This document shows positions 56,121 through 63,987 of a stretch of 64,000 bases of DNA, one piece after another (the first letter of the stretch is position 1; each line of letters begins with the position of its first letter). Origin of the DNA: Oscillospiraceae bacterium (GTDB lineage Bacteria > Bacillota > Clostridia > Oscillospirales > Oscillospiraceae); the NCBI GenBank assembly GCA_017435525.1, contig JAFSEW010000038.1:1-64000 (forward strand). Reading direction: 5' to 3'. The notes under the pieces were generated by a model, which searched no databases, had not been told where the DNA came from, and saw only the letters and a program-made list of their open reading frames with translations. The position numbers and the translations under genes are program-made.

Positions 56121-56879
56121 ATGAAAGAACATATCGATACCATACCGGTCAATGAAGCCTTTGAATCCGGGGACGAATGCCCCTTCTGCTACCTGGAACG
56201 GATGGCGGATCAGCGGGCCATCCGCTATGTCATCGGCCCCGGCGCCAGCTACATGGAGCCGGATATCCGGGAAATTACCAACCGGGAGGGTTTCTGCGGC
56301 GCTCATTATAAGAAGATGTACGATTTCGGCAATGCTCTGGGCAACGCCCTGATCATGCAGACTTATCTGGACGGAGTGCTGGAAGAGCTGAACAAAGAGG
56401 CGGAAAGCTTCACCCTGCCGGACAAGCGCCCCCTCTTCGGGGCAAAGAAAGCTGCCCAGGCAGAGGATATCCCCATGCTGCAATGGGCAAAAAACCGGGG
56501 AAGCACCTGCTACCTGTGCCAGAAGCTGGAATTCAACATGCACCGGTATTTCCATACCTTCTTCGTGCTGCTGAAAGAGCCGGAGTTCCGGGCGAAAGTG
56601 GAAGGCTGTAAGGGCTTTTGCATGCGCCATTTTACCCAGCTTCTGGAAAATGCCAAGGGTGAATTGTCCAACGCCCATCGGGAATGGTTCTACCCCACGG
56701 TAATTCGCTTGATGAAGGAGAACCTGGGCCGGGTCAAGGAAGATCTGGACTGGTTTGTGGGCATGTTCGACTACCGCAGCGCCGGACGGGACTGGAAAAA
56801 TTCCCGGGACGCGGTTTCCCGCACCATGCAGAAGCTGCAGGGTCTATATCCTGCGGACCCCCCATATAAAGAGAAATAA
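56121..56879 (+). CDS. DUF6062 family protein
   Basis: A 252-residue cytosolic protein with paired cysteine motifs: DECPFCYLE near residue 20, a GFCGAHY at about 57, STCYLCQKLE near 133 and KGFCMRHF near 172. The C-x2-C...C-x2-H arrangement suggests a bound metal or iron-sulfur cluster. I recognise it as the DUF6062 clostridial family; function unknown. It follows the M20 gene after 9 nt with AGGAG and shares its transcript. Confidence 0.82.
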   Translation: MKEHIDTIPVNEAFESGDECPFCYLERMADQRAIRYVIGPGASYMEPDIREITNREGFCGAHYKKMYDFGNALGNALIMQTYLDGVLEELNKEAESFTLPDKRPLFGAKKAAQAEDIPMLQWAKNRGSTCYLCQKLEFNMHRYFHTFFVLLKEPEFRAKVEGCKGFCMRHFTQLLENAKGELSNAHREWFYPTVIRLMKENLGRVKEDLDWFVGMFDYRSAGRDWKNSRDAVSRTMQKLQGLYPADPPYKEK

Positions 56880-56883
56880 GGCA

Positions 56884-56921
56884 AACAGAGACAGCGGCGT
56901 ATAGCAGCTGTCTCTGTTCTT
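56884..56921 (+). terminator. Intrinsic terminator of the MFS-M20-DUF6062 operon
   Basis: AACAGAGACAGC (56884-56895) pairs exactly with 56907-56918, then CTTG. The U-tract is short. Confidence 0.65.
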
Positions 56922-56948
56922 GTATCTTTCCCATATTTGTGGTATAAT
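56920..56948 (+). promoter_or_regulatory. Promoter of the VanZ-like gene
   Basis: TTGTAT at 56920-56925, 17-bp spacer, TATAAT at 56943-56948. Confidence 0.75.
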
Positions 56949-56980
56949 AACACGATGAAAAGAAATGCATGGAGATAGCA

Positions 56981-57484
56981 ATGAAAAAAACGCGAAATCT
57001 TACCAAGACGATTTTTATCATTTACTGCGGGATCCTGATCTGGACGGTGCTGCTCAAAATGGCGGCATCCCCGGAGGAACTTCGGTATCTTACGGGCATC
57101 AGAAAGCTGAATCTGATCCCCTTTGACTACCGTGGGGGCATCCCCAGAATTCTGATCCGGGAAACGGCAATGAATGTGCTGGTGTTTATCCCCTTTGGGT
57201 TCTATCTGAACATGCTGGGGGTATCGGGCGGGAAAACCGTTTTCCGGGGATTTCTTCTCAGCTTCGCTTTGGAAGCATGCCAGTATCTGCTGGCCATCGG
57301 CATCAGCGATATGACCGACCTGCTGACCAACACCCTGGGTACTGCCATCGGCGTGGGATTGTACCTGCTGATCCGGGAGATCTGGCCGGATCAGCAGATG
57401 GCAGAGCGCAGGATCAATCGTCTGGCAGTTGCAGCGCTGCTGCTGTTTGGCGCATTGATGACGCTGCTGATACTTGCCAATTAA
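56981..57484 (+). CDS. VanZ-like membrane protein
   Basis: A 167-residue membrane protein with four helices. The VanZ pattern is visible: LNLIPFDYRG after helix 1, then ETAMNVLVFIPFGFYLNMLG, and EACQYLLAIGISDMTDLLTN with NTLGTAIGVGLY. VanZ proteins modify sensitivity to teicoplanin and cell-envelope stress in some hosts; a resistance role here is not implied. GGAGA at 56971-56975 fits ATG 56981 better than 56969. It precedes the MoxR gene by 21 nt and may be co-transcribed. Confidence 0.85.
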   Translation: MKKTRNLTKTIFIIYCGILIWTVLLKMAASPEELRYLTGIRKLNLIPFDYRGGIPRILIRETAMNVLVFIPFGFYLNMLGVSGGKTVFRGFLLSFALEACQYLLAIGISDMTDLLTNTLGTAIGVGLYLLIREIWPDQQMAERRINRLAVAALLLFGALMTLLILAN

Positions 57485-57505
57485 CCCCCAAAACAGGAGG
57501 AAACT

Positions 57506-58387
57506 ATGGAACTGGAACAGCTAAAGAGAAAAATGGACGAAGCCCACTATATTTATGACGAGACTCTGGCTACGGTGCTGTATGTGGCGCTGCAGCTGGG
57601 TCGGCCGCTGCTGATCGAAGGCGCTGCGGGCGTGGGCAAAACGGAAGTGGCCAAGGTGATGGCCGGGGCCCTGGACCGGGATCTGGTGCGCCTGCAGTGC
57701 TACGAAGGTCTGGACGAGAGCAAGGCGCTGTATGAGTGGAACTACCAGAAGCAGCTGCTGAGCATTCAGATTAACCAGGCAGAGGCCAATAAGGAAGCCC
57801 TGACCAAATCTCTGTTCAGTGATGAATATCTGCTGGAGCGCCCCTTGCTGCAGTCTATCCGTTCTGATAAAGAAGTGGTGCTGCTGATCGATGAGATCGA
57901 CAAGGCAGACGAAGAATTTGAAGCCTTCCTGCTGGAGCTTCTTTCCGAAATGCAGGTGACCATCCCGGAAGTGGGAACTCTGAAAGCCAAGACTGTGCCG
58001 TTCGTGGTGCTCACCTCCAACCGCACCCGCCCCTTGTCTGAAGCTTTGCGGCGGCGCTGCGCGTATCTTTACATCGAGTATCCCGATATGGAGAAGGAAC
58101 TGGCCATCTTGCGGGCCAAGCTGCCCCATGTGGATGACAGGCTCTGCGCCCAGGTAGCCCTGGCAGTGCAGAAGCTGCGCAGCAACGAAGCCATTTTGAA
58201 GAAGCCCTCCATTGCTGAAACGCTGGACTGGGCTGCGGCGCTGGATGCTCTGGGCATCCGGGAGCTGACTCCCGATGCCCTGCGGCAGACCGCGGGCTTT
58301 GTGCTGAAAAACAACGAAGATATTGCAGCCATGGACATGCAGCCGAAAGCCCATGACTGCGGCTGCGGCTGCCACCACCATGGTTGA
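57506..58387 (+). CDS. MoxR-family AAA+ ATPase
   Basis: A 293-residue AAA+ ATPase: Walker A EGAAGVGKTE (about 36-45), Walker B VVLLIDEIDKADEEFEAFLL and sensor/arginine finger region LTSNRTRPLSEALRRRCAYL. MoxR ATPases act as chaperones with VWA-domain partners, here encoded by the next gene, which overlaps by 8 nt. The C-terminus ends in a Cys/His-rich tail, HDCGCGCHHHG, which could bind a metal. The substrate complex is unknown. Confidence 0.93.
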   Translation: MELEQLKRKMDEAHYIYDETLATVLYVALQLGRPLLIEGAAGVGKTEVAKVMAGALDRDLVRLQCYEGLDESKALYEWNYQKQLLSIQINQAEANKEALTKSLFSDEYLLERPLLQSIRSDKEVVLLIDEIDKADEEFEAFLLELLSEMQVTIPEVGTLKAKTVPFVVLTSNRTRPLSEALRRRCAYLYIEYPDMEKELAILRAKLPHVDDRLCAQVALAVQKLRSNEAILKKPSIAETLDWAAALDALGIRELTPDALRQTAGFVLKNNEDIAAMDMQPKAHDCGCGCHHHG

Positions 58388-59651
58388 GCCGGAAGTTTAC
58401 TTAGAAAAGCTCTCGGCCTTTTCCCGGATGCTGCGGCTGGAAGGCTTTGCCATCGGCCCTGCGGAAACCGGTGACGCGGCGAAGATCCTCATTGCCCTGG
58501 GCATGGCGCAGCGGCAGCAGGTGAAAACCGCTCTGCGTACTGTGTATGCCAAGTCCCGGGAAGAGCAGCTGACCTTTGACAAAGTGTTCGATGGGTTCTT
58601 CCTTTCGGAGGAAGCCATGCGGCAGCAGGCCAAGGAGCAGCTGCAAAGAGAGCAGGAGATGGCCCAGGCCCGAGCGGAAGCAGACCGGGAGCTGGAACGC
58701 GTCCCCATGGAGTTTTCCCGGGAGCAGCGGGATGCCTATGCTGCCATGAGCGAGGAAGAGCGGCAGCGGCTGCAAAATTTCGCGGACAAATATCGGGAAA
58801 ATTCCCGGCGCAACCCCAATCTCTACACCAATTTCATCCATTCTGTCTTTACCAAGGCGCTGCTGGAAAAGCAGATGCTCATGGAAGATGCGGGTCTGGG
58901 TGTCCAGGAAGCTGACCCGGAGATGGGCCTGCTGTACCGGGATATTTCGGCATTTCAGGACACGGAGATTCCCAAGGCCATTGCCATGATCCGGGATGTG
59001 GCCCAGCGGATCAACGGAGAAGTGTCCATGCGGCAGCGCCGGGGCGGTCACAGTGGGAAACTGGACTTCCGCCGCACCATCCGCAAGGGTCTGGAAACCG
59101 GCGGCAGCCTGCACCGGCTGAAATATAAGCGCAAGCCCAAACGCCGGAAGCATCTGGTGATGCTGTGCGATGTGTCCGGCTCTATGATGCAGTTTTCGGA
59201 GTTTGCCCTGCGGTTTATCCAGTCGCTGAATCAGGTTTCGGAAAGCTCCCGAACCTTCCTGTTTTCGGAAAAACTTTTTGAAGCCGATGCTTTCAGCCTG
59301 CAGAATATGGACTTGTTCCGCAGCTATGTGAAGCAATCCGGCGTGTACGGACGGGGAACGGATTTGGGAACAGCCCTGGAAGCCATCTGCGCCATGCAGC
59401 CGGCGGCCCTGAACAGCGCCACCACATTGATCATCCTCTCCGATACCAAGACCATCGACCAGCCCAGAGCCATGGCAGCCCTGATGGAAGCCAAGCGTCA
59501 GGCGGGCCGGGTGATCTGGCTCAATCCCATCCCGGAAAACAAGTGGAAATACATCCGCAGCGTCCAGACCATGGCATCCATTTGCCCCATGGTCAGCTGC
59601 AGCACCCTGGGCGCCCTGGCCGCCGCCTGCCGCCGCCTGACAGCCAATTAA
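58380..59651 (+). CDS. VWA-domain protein, CoxE-like
   Basis: A 423-residue partner of the MoxR ATPase. An N-terminal helical region (about 1-220) with a charged coiled segment is followed by a von Willebrand A domain (about 255-420). The metal-ion site DVSGSMMQFS (DxSxS) and YGRGTDLGTAL (the Thr) are present. The start at 58380 (MVEPEVYLEKL) is chosen because it matches the family N-terminus and overlaps moxR slightly; the frame from 58323 lies in the Cys/His tail of moxR. CoxE homologues help mature metalloenzymes such as CO dehydrogenase, but no such enzyme is near here. Confidence 0.88.
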   Translation: MVEPEVYLEKLSAFSRMLRLEGFAIGPAETGDAAKILIALGMAQRQQVKTALRTVYAKSREEQLTFDKVFDGFFLSEEAMRQQAKEQLQREQEMAQARAEADRELERVPMEFSREQRDAYAAMSEEERQRLQNFADKYRENSRRNPNLYTNFIHSVFTKALLEKQMLMEDAGLGVQEADPEMGLLYRDISAFQDTEIPKAIAMIRDVAQRINGEVSMRQRRGGHSGKLDFRRTIRKGLETGGSLHRLKYKRKPKRRKHLVMLCDVSGSMMQFSEFALRFIQSLNQVSESSRTFLFSEKLFEADAFSLQNMDLFRSYVKQSGVYGRGTDLGTALEAICAMQPAALNSATTLIILSDTKTIDQPRAMAALMEAKRQAGRVIWLNPIPENKWKYIRSVQTMASICPMVSCSTLGALAAACRRLTAN

Positions 59652-59708
59652 ACTGGCAGACCAACTTGAATTTGACGAACTGCCAATAGACTTGAATTGC
59701 GCGCCCTT

Positions 59709-59733
59709 GTAGGGGAGGGTCTTGACCCTCCCG
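59709..59733. repeat. Short palindromic repeat with GTAGGG start
   Basis: GTAGGGGAGGGTCTTGACCC followed by TCCC; GGGAGGGTC pairs with GACCCTCCC. Same GTAGGG start as the elements at 20732 and 46251. Confidence 0.6.
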
Positions 59734-59755
59734 AACCGGGCCGCAACATCCCACC

Positions 59756-59951
59756 GGGGAACGGATTCTTCGACGCGCCTACGGCTTGCTCAGAATGACA
59801 TGCAAAACGGGGAAAGCCCTCAAGTTTCCTCTGTCGTCCTGAGCAACCCTGAGCGTAGTCGAAGGGGCGCCGAAGGACCCGCATCCCCCGAATTCCATAC
59901 GCCAATCCGCATCCCCCCGACTTTCCCAAAGGGGAACGGATTCTTCGACGC
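59756..59951. repeat. Composite repeat: 21-nt direct repeats around an imperfect inverted repeat
   Basis: The 21-nt copies are identical (start GGGGAACGGATTCTTCGACG). Between them a MITE-like inverted repeat contains TTGCTCAGAATGACA and its near-complement TGTCGTCCTGAGCAA. Such TTCGAC...CAGAATGACA strings are widespread in genomes of related bacteria as I recall. Confidence 0.65.
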
Positions 59952-60043
59952 TATTTAAAAACATCGGCGTAGCCGATACCATAATTGTCAATTCTCAATT
60001 GTCAATTGTCCATTCCGAATTCCCTGCCCGCCCTCAACAAAAA

Positions 60044-60069
60044 GGGAGCAGCCCTTTCAGGCCGCTCCC
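60044..60069 (-). terminator. Orphan minus-strand terminator
   Basis: GGGAGCAGCC (60044-60053) pairs with 60060-60069 (one wobble). The A-run at 60039-60043 gives UUUUU on the minus strand. No gene precedes it closely except the DUF624 gene and its own terminator. Confidence 0.65.
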
Positions 60070-60153
60070 AAATCCACCATATTCCCCGTAGGGGCTCCGT
60101 AACCCGCTGCGACATCGGAACCCGGCACGGGCCGTCGAGGGCGCTCATCTTAA

Positions 60154-60191
60154 TCAAAAAAGAAGAACGCGACACCGGTTGGTGCCGCGTT
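60154..60191 (-). terminator. Intrinsic terminator of the DUF624 gene
   Basis: AACGCGACACC (60166-60176) pairs with GGTGCCGCGTT (60181-60191); on the minus strand it is followed by CTTCTTTTTTGATT. Confidence 0.85.
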
Positions 60192-60196
60192 GTTTG

Positions 60197-60871
60197 TTAG
60201 GTTTCTGCTGCTTCCGGTTTTTCGGGTTCCTGGCTGGGGAACATGGCGTCCTTCATTTTTTGCAGAGGCTTTTTCATCAGGGTATAAATGATCTGGTAGG
60301 CCAGGCTGTAGTACAGGAACAGGAACAGCGGGATCAGGTTGACAAACAGCGTGGGGAACATCAGCAGCAAAATGGCGGGCAGCCACAGCAGAACGCCGCT
60401 GAGAAAGCTGGGCAGGGGGCAGGACAGGGCAGCCCAGAAAGAATTGCGTGCCAGCTCTTTGGTGGTGCATTCGAAGCTGGCGTGGAAAATCACCAGCATG
60501 GTCTGCCATGCGGCGAAGAGCAGAACTGCGGCACCGCTGAGCCACACGGGCATATCCCTGCCGGCACCGTCAAACAGCAGCGAGAGAATGAAGCCGCCTA
60601 CGATCATGGCCATGGGCAGCAGAGAAATGGCATACACCAGGGTGATTTTTTTGAAGCCGGATTTCATGCCCTTGAAAAACGCCGGAATACACCAGGTGTC
60701 CAGCTCCTCGTTATTCATGTGACGCATACCGCTGTAAAGACCTGCCTGGGCAGCGCCCATGGTCACCACCGGGATGCAGCACACCAGATACAGGATATTC
60801 ATCAGGATCATGTAGCCCAGGTTCAGCATGGCCTGCATGACCTTGGATTCATAGTTAAAAAGCTTGTGCAT
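60197..60871 (-). CDS. DUF624 (YesL-like) membrane protein
   Basis: A 224-residue membrane protein with five to six helices. The N-terminal LFNYESKVMQAMLNLGYMIL and ILYLVCCIPVVTMGAAQAGL are the DUF624/YesL pattern. These proteins often sit beside carbohydrate ABC importers and two-component systems; here no importer is adjacent. The start at 60871 (MHKLFNYES) has AAGGAGG upstream; the 30-codon extension to 60961 contains the promoter. Function unknown. Confidence 0.87.
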   Translation of the reverse strand: MHKLFNYESKVMQAMLNLGYMILMNILYLVCCIPVVTMGAAQAGLYSGMRHMNNEELDTWCIPAFFKGMKSGFKKITLVYAISLLPMAMIVGGFILSLLFDGAGRDMPVWLSGAAVLLFAAWQTMLVIFHASFECTTKELARNSFWAALSCPLPSFLSGVLLWLPAILLLMFPTLFVNLIPLFLFLYYSLAYQIIYTLMKKPLQKMKDAMFPSQEPEKPEAAET

Positions 60872-60898
60872 GTGGAAACCTCCTTGACAATTATTTCT

Positions 60899-60927
60899 AG
60901 TGTACGACAAAGAGACGCAAAAAGCAA
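60899..60927 (-). promoter_or_regulatory. Promoter of the DUF624 gene
   Basis: On the minus strand TTGCTT (60927-60922), 17-bp spacer, TACACT (60904-60899). Confidence 0.7.
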
Positions 60928-60954
60928 CCCCCATCATTTCCCGGGAAATAAAAA

Positions 60955-60979
60955 GCCTCACCGGAAATTCCGGTGAGGC
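60955..60979 (-). terminator. Intrinsic terminator of the tpi-like/YjbQ operon
   Basis: Perfect stem GCCTCACCGG (60955-60964) with CCGGTGAGGC (60970-60979); on the minus strand TTTTTATTT follows. Confidence 0.9.
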
Positions 60980-61004
60980 AATTTTTATAGCAGGGGAGGA
61001 GAGA

Positions 61005-61625
61005 TTATCTCTTTCTCCACTCGTCGTACTGCTCCATGTAAGCCTTATCCTCGGGGGTGAACTTACGCAGAGTGTTCACGACCTTACCGTCGTTGTACTT
61101 ACGGCAGCCGACATCTTCCTCAGTGCCGATGATGGTGATGTTGACCTGACGGGGACGAGCGCGGACATGGTCCCAGTCGATGAAGTAGATGTGAGCGAAC
61201 TCGCCGCCATCCAGCTTGCCGTCCTTGATGGTCATGGTCTCGCTGCGGCCGAAGAAGACGGAGCGCAGGTGGCCGTCGGTGTTCATGGAGGTGAAGTTGC
61301 CGGGCTCGTCAACATAGCGGCCGAACTGTGCGTGCACGGGGCCGGGGTGACGGTAGTCGCCTTCGTTGACATAGTCGGGGATCAGGCCACGCATGATGTC
61401 CAGCAGGTCGTGCTGCAGGTACTCCAGATCGAAGGTGTCGAAGTCATGGGAGCACTCCTGGATCATGACGGAGCAGGTGGTGTGGTGGGAGACGATGGCG
61501 CAGGTGCCGTTCTTGATGCCGGACTCCTCAACGATCTTCATGACATCGGTGGAGATGTCGTGGAAGGTGGGGACCCAACCGCGGGACTGAAGCTGGATTT
61601 CTTTCTGAATAATCTTGACATCCAT
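61005..61625 (-). CDS. YjbQ/UPF0047 family protein with C-terminal extension
   Basis: A 206-residue cytosolic protein. Residues 1-165 carry the YjbQ fold: AIVSHHTTCSVMIQECSHDF (the HHT metal/active-site motif), HAQFGRYVD, GRSETMTIKDGKLDGGEFAH (near the usual L-G-x-W-Q segment, here altered) and FIDWDHVRARPRQVNITIIG. The typical family length is about 135, so there are an internal insertion and a roughly 40-residue C-terminal tail. YjbQ proteins are annotated as secondary thiamine-phosphate synthases, but the sugar-phosphate neighbours suggest another activity. Downstream of the TIM-like gene by 40 nt, same operon. Confidence 0.85.
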   Translation of the reverse strand: MDVKIIQKEIQLQSRGWVPTFHDISTDVMKIVEESGIKNGTCAIVSHHTTCSVMIQECSHDFDTFDLEYLQHDLLDIMRGLIPDYVNEGDYRHPGPVHAQFGRYVDEPGNFTSMNTDGHLRSVFFGRSETMTIKDGKLDGGEFAHIYFIDWDHVRARPRQVNITIIGTEEDVGCRKYNDGKVVNTLRKFTPEDKAYMEQYDEWRKR

Positions 61626-61665
61626 GATAATATTCCTCCATTTATGTTAATTATATAGGATTGAC

Positions 61666-62364
61666 TTAGCTATGACGCTCGTCCCAGGCCTTGCGGACTG
61701 CGGCGATCATTTCGTCCACCATGGCAGCACGGTCAGCAGCCTTGGCAACGCCAGAAGAAGAACCGGTGGCATCGGCGCCTGCGATGATGGTGTTGTAAAC
61801 ATCCTGGCCATTGGAGATACCGGCGGCAGTCAGAACCAGAACATCGGGATCAACGCTCTTGACGCACTCAAATGCAGCAGCTACATACTCAGGACCCACG
61901 GAAATGCCGGTGCCGATGAGCTCGGAGGGCTCTGCCACAACGCAGGTGGGCTTCAGAGCAGTGATCTTGGAAGCTTCTGCCATAGAGTCGGCACAGACCA
62001 TGGTCATCAGGCCCACTTCCTTGGCGCGGGCGATGGTTGCGGCCAGGGTATCAAAATCCAAAGGCTTTTCCACATGGTTCAGCTGTGTGCCCTCTGCGCC
62101 TGCAGCCACCAGAGCCTCTGCCAGGGTGTCAGCGGTGCCTCTGCCCACAGGGATGGGGTCCATGTGAGGGGCGAACACATGAATGTGCTTGGTAGCCTCA
62201 GCCACTCTGCGAATCTCCACAACAGGGCAGGTAAAGATAACGTCTACACCGTACTTCTCGCTTGCCTTGTCAGCAGCCAGAGCCAGCGCAAGAACATCGT
62301 CACCGTAGAGATAGGACTTGGGGCCGATCTCAAAAAAGGGAACATTAATTTTATGCTTTGCCAT
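61666..62364 (-). CDS. Archaeal-type triose-phosphate isomerase family protein
   Basis: A 232-residue TIM-barrel isomerase of the short, archaeal-like branch. Catalytic residues are recognisable: K16 (EIGPKSYL), H97 (TQLNHVEKPL, the NHSE motif) and E145 (VVAEPSELIGTG), with the phosphate loop AAGISNGQDV and ATGSSSGVAKA. It should interconvert an aldose/ketose phosphate. Because of the SIS, YjbQ and DeoR neighbours it may act on a tetrulose or other sugar phosphate rather than in glycolysis. ATG 62364 is 6 nt after AAGGAG; the frame to 62385 has no such site. Confidence 0.85.
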   Translation of the reverse strand: MAKHKINVPFFEIGPKSYLYGDDVLALALAADKASEKYGVDVIFTCPVVEIRRVAEATKHIHVFAPHMDPIPVGRGTADTLAEALVAAGAEGTQLNHVEKPLDFDTLAATIARAKEVGLMTMVCADSMAEASKITALKPTCVVAEPSELIGTGISVGPEYVAAAFECVKSVDPDVLVLTAAGISNGQDVYNTIIAGADATGSSSGVAKAADRAAMVDEMIAAVRKAWDERHS

Positions 62365-62398
62365 AAAAAACTCCTTCTTTCTCATGATGGTTTACCAC

Positions 62399-62427
62399 AT
62401 TATACCAACCGGCTTTCTTTTCGTCAA
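62399..62427 (-). promoter_or_regulatory. Promoter of the tpi-like/YjbQ operon
   Basis: On the minus strand TTGACG (62427-62422), 17-bp spacer, TATAAT (62404-62399), in the divergent gap shared with the SIS-DeoR genes. Confidence 0.85.
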
Positions 62428-62597
62428 TGTTATTTTGCGTGTATTTTTCGATTCGTTAATGTTGTCTATTTTCTGCATAGGAAAATTGTATAGAATGCGG
62501 ATTGAAAACTTGACGGAAAAACTATATCCTATACATTAGCAGAACTATGGAATCGGCCTATGACCGATTGCAAATATCACATTCGGAGGTTACAGCT

Positions 62598-63203
62598 ATG
62601 ATCAGTAAAGAAGCACTGCAGGCAGCTCATGCAGCCTATGACATTGAGGAAGCCTGCATCCGTGAAATGAAGGAATATATCGACGACGAGCAGTTCTCCC
62701 GGGCCGTGGAGCTGCTGAGTGATGCCACTCGCATCGGTACCGCAGGCTGCGGTCACAGCGGTATCATCTGCCAGCACTTTGCCCACCTGCTGTGCTGCAT
62801 CGAGCGTCCTGCCCGTTTCATCAGCCCCGCTGAGGCTGTCCACGGCGCTACCGGCTTCCTGCAGAAGGGCGACGTTATGGTGTTTGCCTCCCGTGGCGGC
62901 AAGACCAAGGAGCTGCTGCCCATCGTGGATATCTGCAAGGCCAAGGGCGTCAGCATCATCACCATCACCGAGAATCTGGAATCCCCCCTGGCTGCCGCAG
63001 CCGATGTGGTGCTGAAGCAGCATGTGAACCGGGAGACCGATAAGTGGAATGCCCAGGGCACCACTTCCACCACTGCACTGTGCATGATCCTCCATGCGCT
63101 GCAGGCAGCTATGATCGAGCACACCGGCTACCGGGCAGAGCAGTTTGCCCTGATCCATCCCGGCGGCGCTGTGGGCGAGCGGCTGAACAACAAGGCTCTT
63201 TAA
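62598..63203 (+). CDS. SIS-domain sugar-phosphate isomerase (KdsD/HxlB-like)
   Basis: A 201-residue SIS protein. The sugar-phosphate-binding motifs are present: RIGTAGCGHSGIICQHFAHL (first loop), GDVMVFASRGGKTKELLPIV (Ser/Gly-rich loop) and the C-terminal IHPGGAVGERL, which resembles the HPGGxLG motif of arabinose-5-phosphate isomerases. No CBS domains. GGAGG at 62585-62589 lies 8 nt before ATG 62598; the frame to 62547 lacks a site. Substrate unknown. The DeoR gene starts 4 nt downstream. Confidence 0.88.
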   Translation: MISKEALQAAHAAYDIEEACIREMKEYIDDEQFSRAVELLSDATRIGTAGCGHSGIICQHFAHLLCCIERPARFISPAEAVHGATGFLQKGDVMVFASRGGKTKELLPIVDICKAKGVSIITITENLESPLAAAADVVLKQHVNRETDKWNAQGTTSTTALCMILHALQAAMIEHTGYRAEQFALIHPGGAVGERLNNKAL

Positions 63204-63207
63204 TCGG

Positions 63208-63987
63208 ATGACTGACAGCAGACTGAAGATTGATATTCGGAGAAAACGGATTCTGGAGCAGCTTCGTCTGGAAGGCAAGGTCAGTGTAAGCGCGCTGTGT
63301 GATGCTCTGGGGGTGACCCCGGTGACCATCCGCAACGATTTGACGATGCTGGAGCAGGAGGGGCGGCTGATGCGGGTTCAGGGCGGTGCTGTGCGCATGC
63401 CCACGGAAACGGCAATTCCGGAAAGCCAGGGAATCCCGCAGCTTGCCCGGAAACAGGCCATCGGCCAGACCGTGGCCCAGATGGTTGCCGATGGGGATAC
63501 CCTCTTTATCAATTCCGGCACAACCTGCGAGATCGTGGCAGCGCAGCTGAGTATCCGCAGAAATCTGAATATCGTTACCAATTCTTTGAATGTTGCCACC
63601 AGACTGGGCGCGGTGCCCACATTCCGGGTGCTGCTCTTAGGCGGCGAGATCAATGCCCATTACGGCTTCACCCATGGCGGTGATGCCCAGGAACAGCTGA
63701 GCAAGTATCAGGCAGACTGGGCCATCCTCTCTGTGGACGGCATCAGCGCCAAAGGCGGCGTTACCACCCACCATGCTGAGGAAGCCGTCATCGACCGGAT
63801 GATGGCTGCCGGTGCCAAGCAGCGGCTCATTGTGGCGGACAGCACCAAGATCGGCAAGGCAGGATTCAGCCGGGTCTGCGAAAGCAGTAACCTGCTGACC
63901 CTGGTGACCAATTCCGGCGGTGATCCGGAAGCCTTGGCGCAGCTGGAAGAAACCGGAGTCAGTATTCGCTTCAGCGAAGAAGCTTAA
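63208..63987 (+). CDS. DeoR family transcriptional regulator
   Basis: A 259-residue regulator: N-terminal HTH (RRKRILEQLRLEGKVSVSAL, then VTIRNDLTMLEQEGRLMRVQ with the DeoR GGA following) and a C-terminal sugar-phosphate-sensing domain (FINSGTTCEIVAAQL; DWAILSVDGISAKGGVTTHH; IVADSTKIGKAGFSRV). It probably controls the divergent locus in which it sits, responding to a phosphorylated sugar. The stop codon is at 63985-63987, inside the window. Confidence 0.93.
   Translation: MTDSRLKIDIRRKRILEQLRLEGKVSVSALCDALGVTPVTIRNDLTMLEQEGRLMRVQGGAVRMPTETAIPESQGIPQLARKQAIGQTVAQMVADGDTLFINSGTTCEIVAAQLSIRRNLNIVTNSLNVATRLGAVPTFRVLLLGGEINAHYGFTHGGDAQEQLSKYQADWAILSVDGISAKGGVTTHHAEEAVIDRMMAAGAKQRLIVADSTKIGKAGFSRVCESSNLLTLVTNSGGDPEALAQLEETGVSIRFSEEA

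Larger units (their letters stand above)
59652..60196. other. Repeat-rich intergenic region
   Basis: No gene is supported. In order: a GTAGGGGAGGGTC/GACCCTCCC palindrome (59709-59733); a 21-nt direct repeat beginning GGGGAACGGATTC at 59756-59776 and 59931-59951; an imperfect inverted repeat, TTCGACGCGCC...CAGAATGACA against TGTCGTCCTGAGC...GTAGTCGAA (59768-59863); a TCAATTGTCAATT-type tandem stretch (59985-60010); and two minus-strand terminators. Confidence 0.75.

Noticed and set aside
54705..56678. 657-codon open frame on the minus strand
   Set aside because: Antisense to the M20 and DUF6062 genes.
59722..60200. Short plus-strand frames in the repeat cluster (59722-59958, 59985-60200)
   Set aside because: They consist of repeat sequence and terminators; no ribosome site or recognisable protein.
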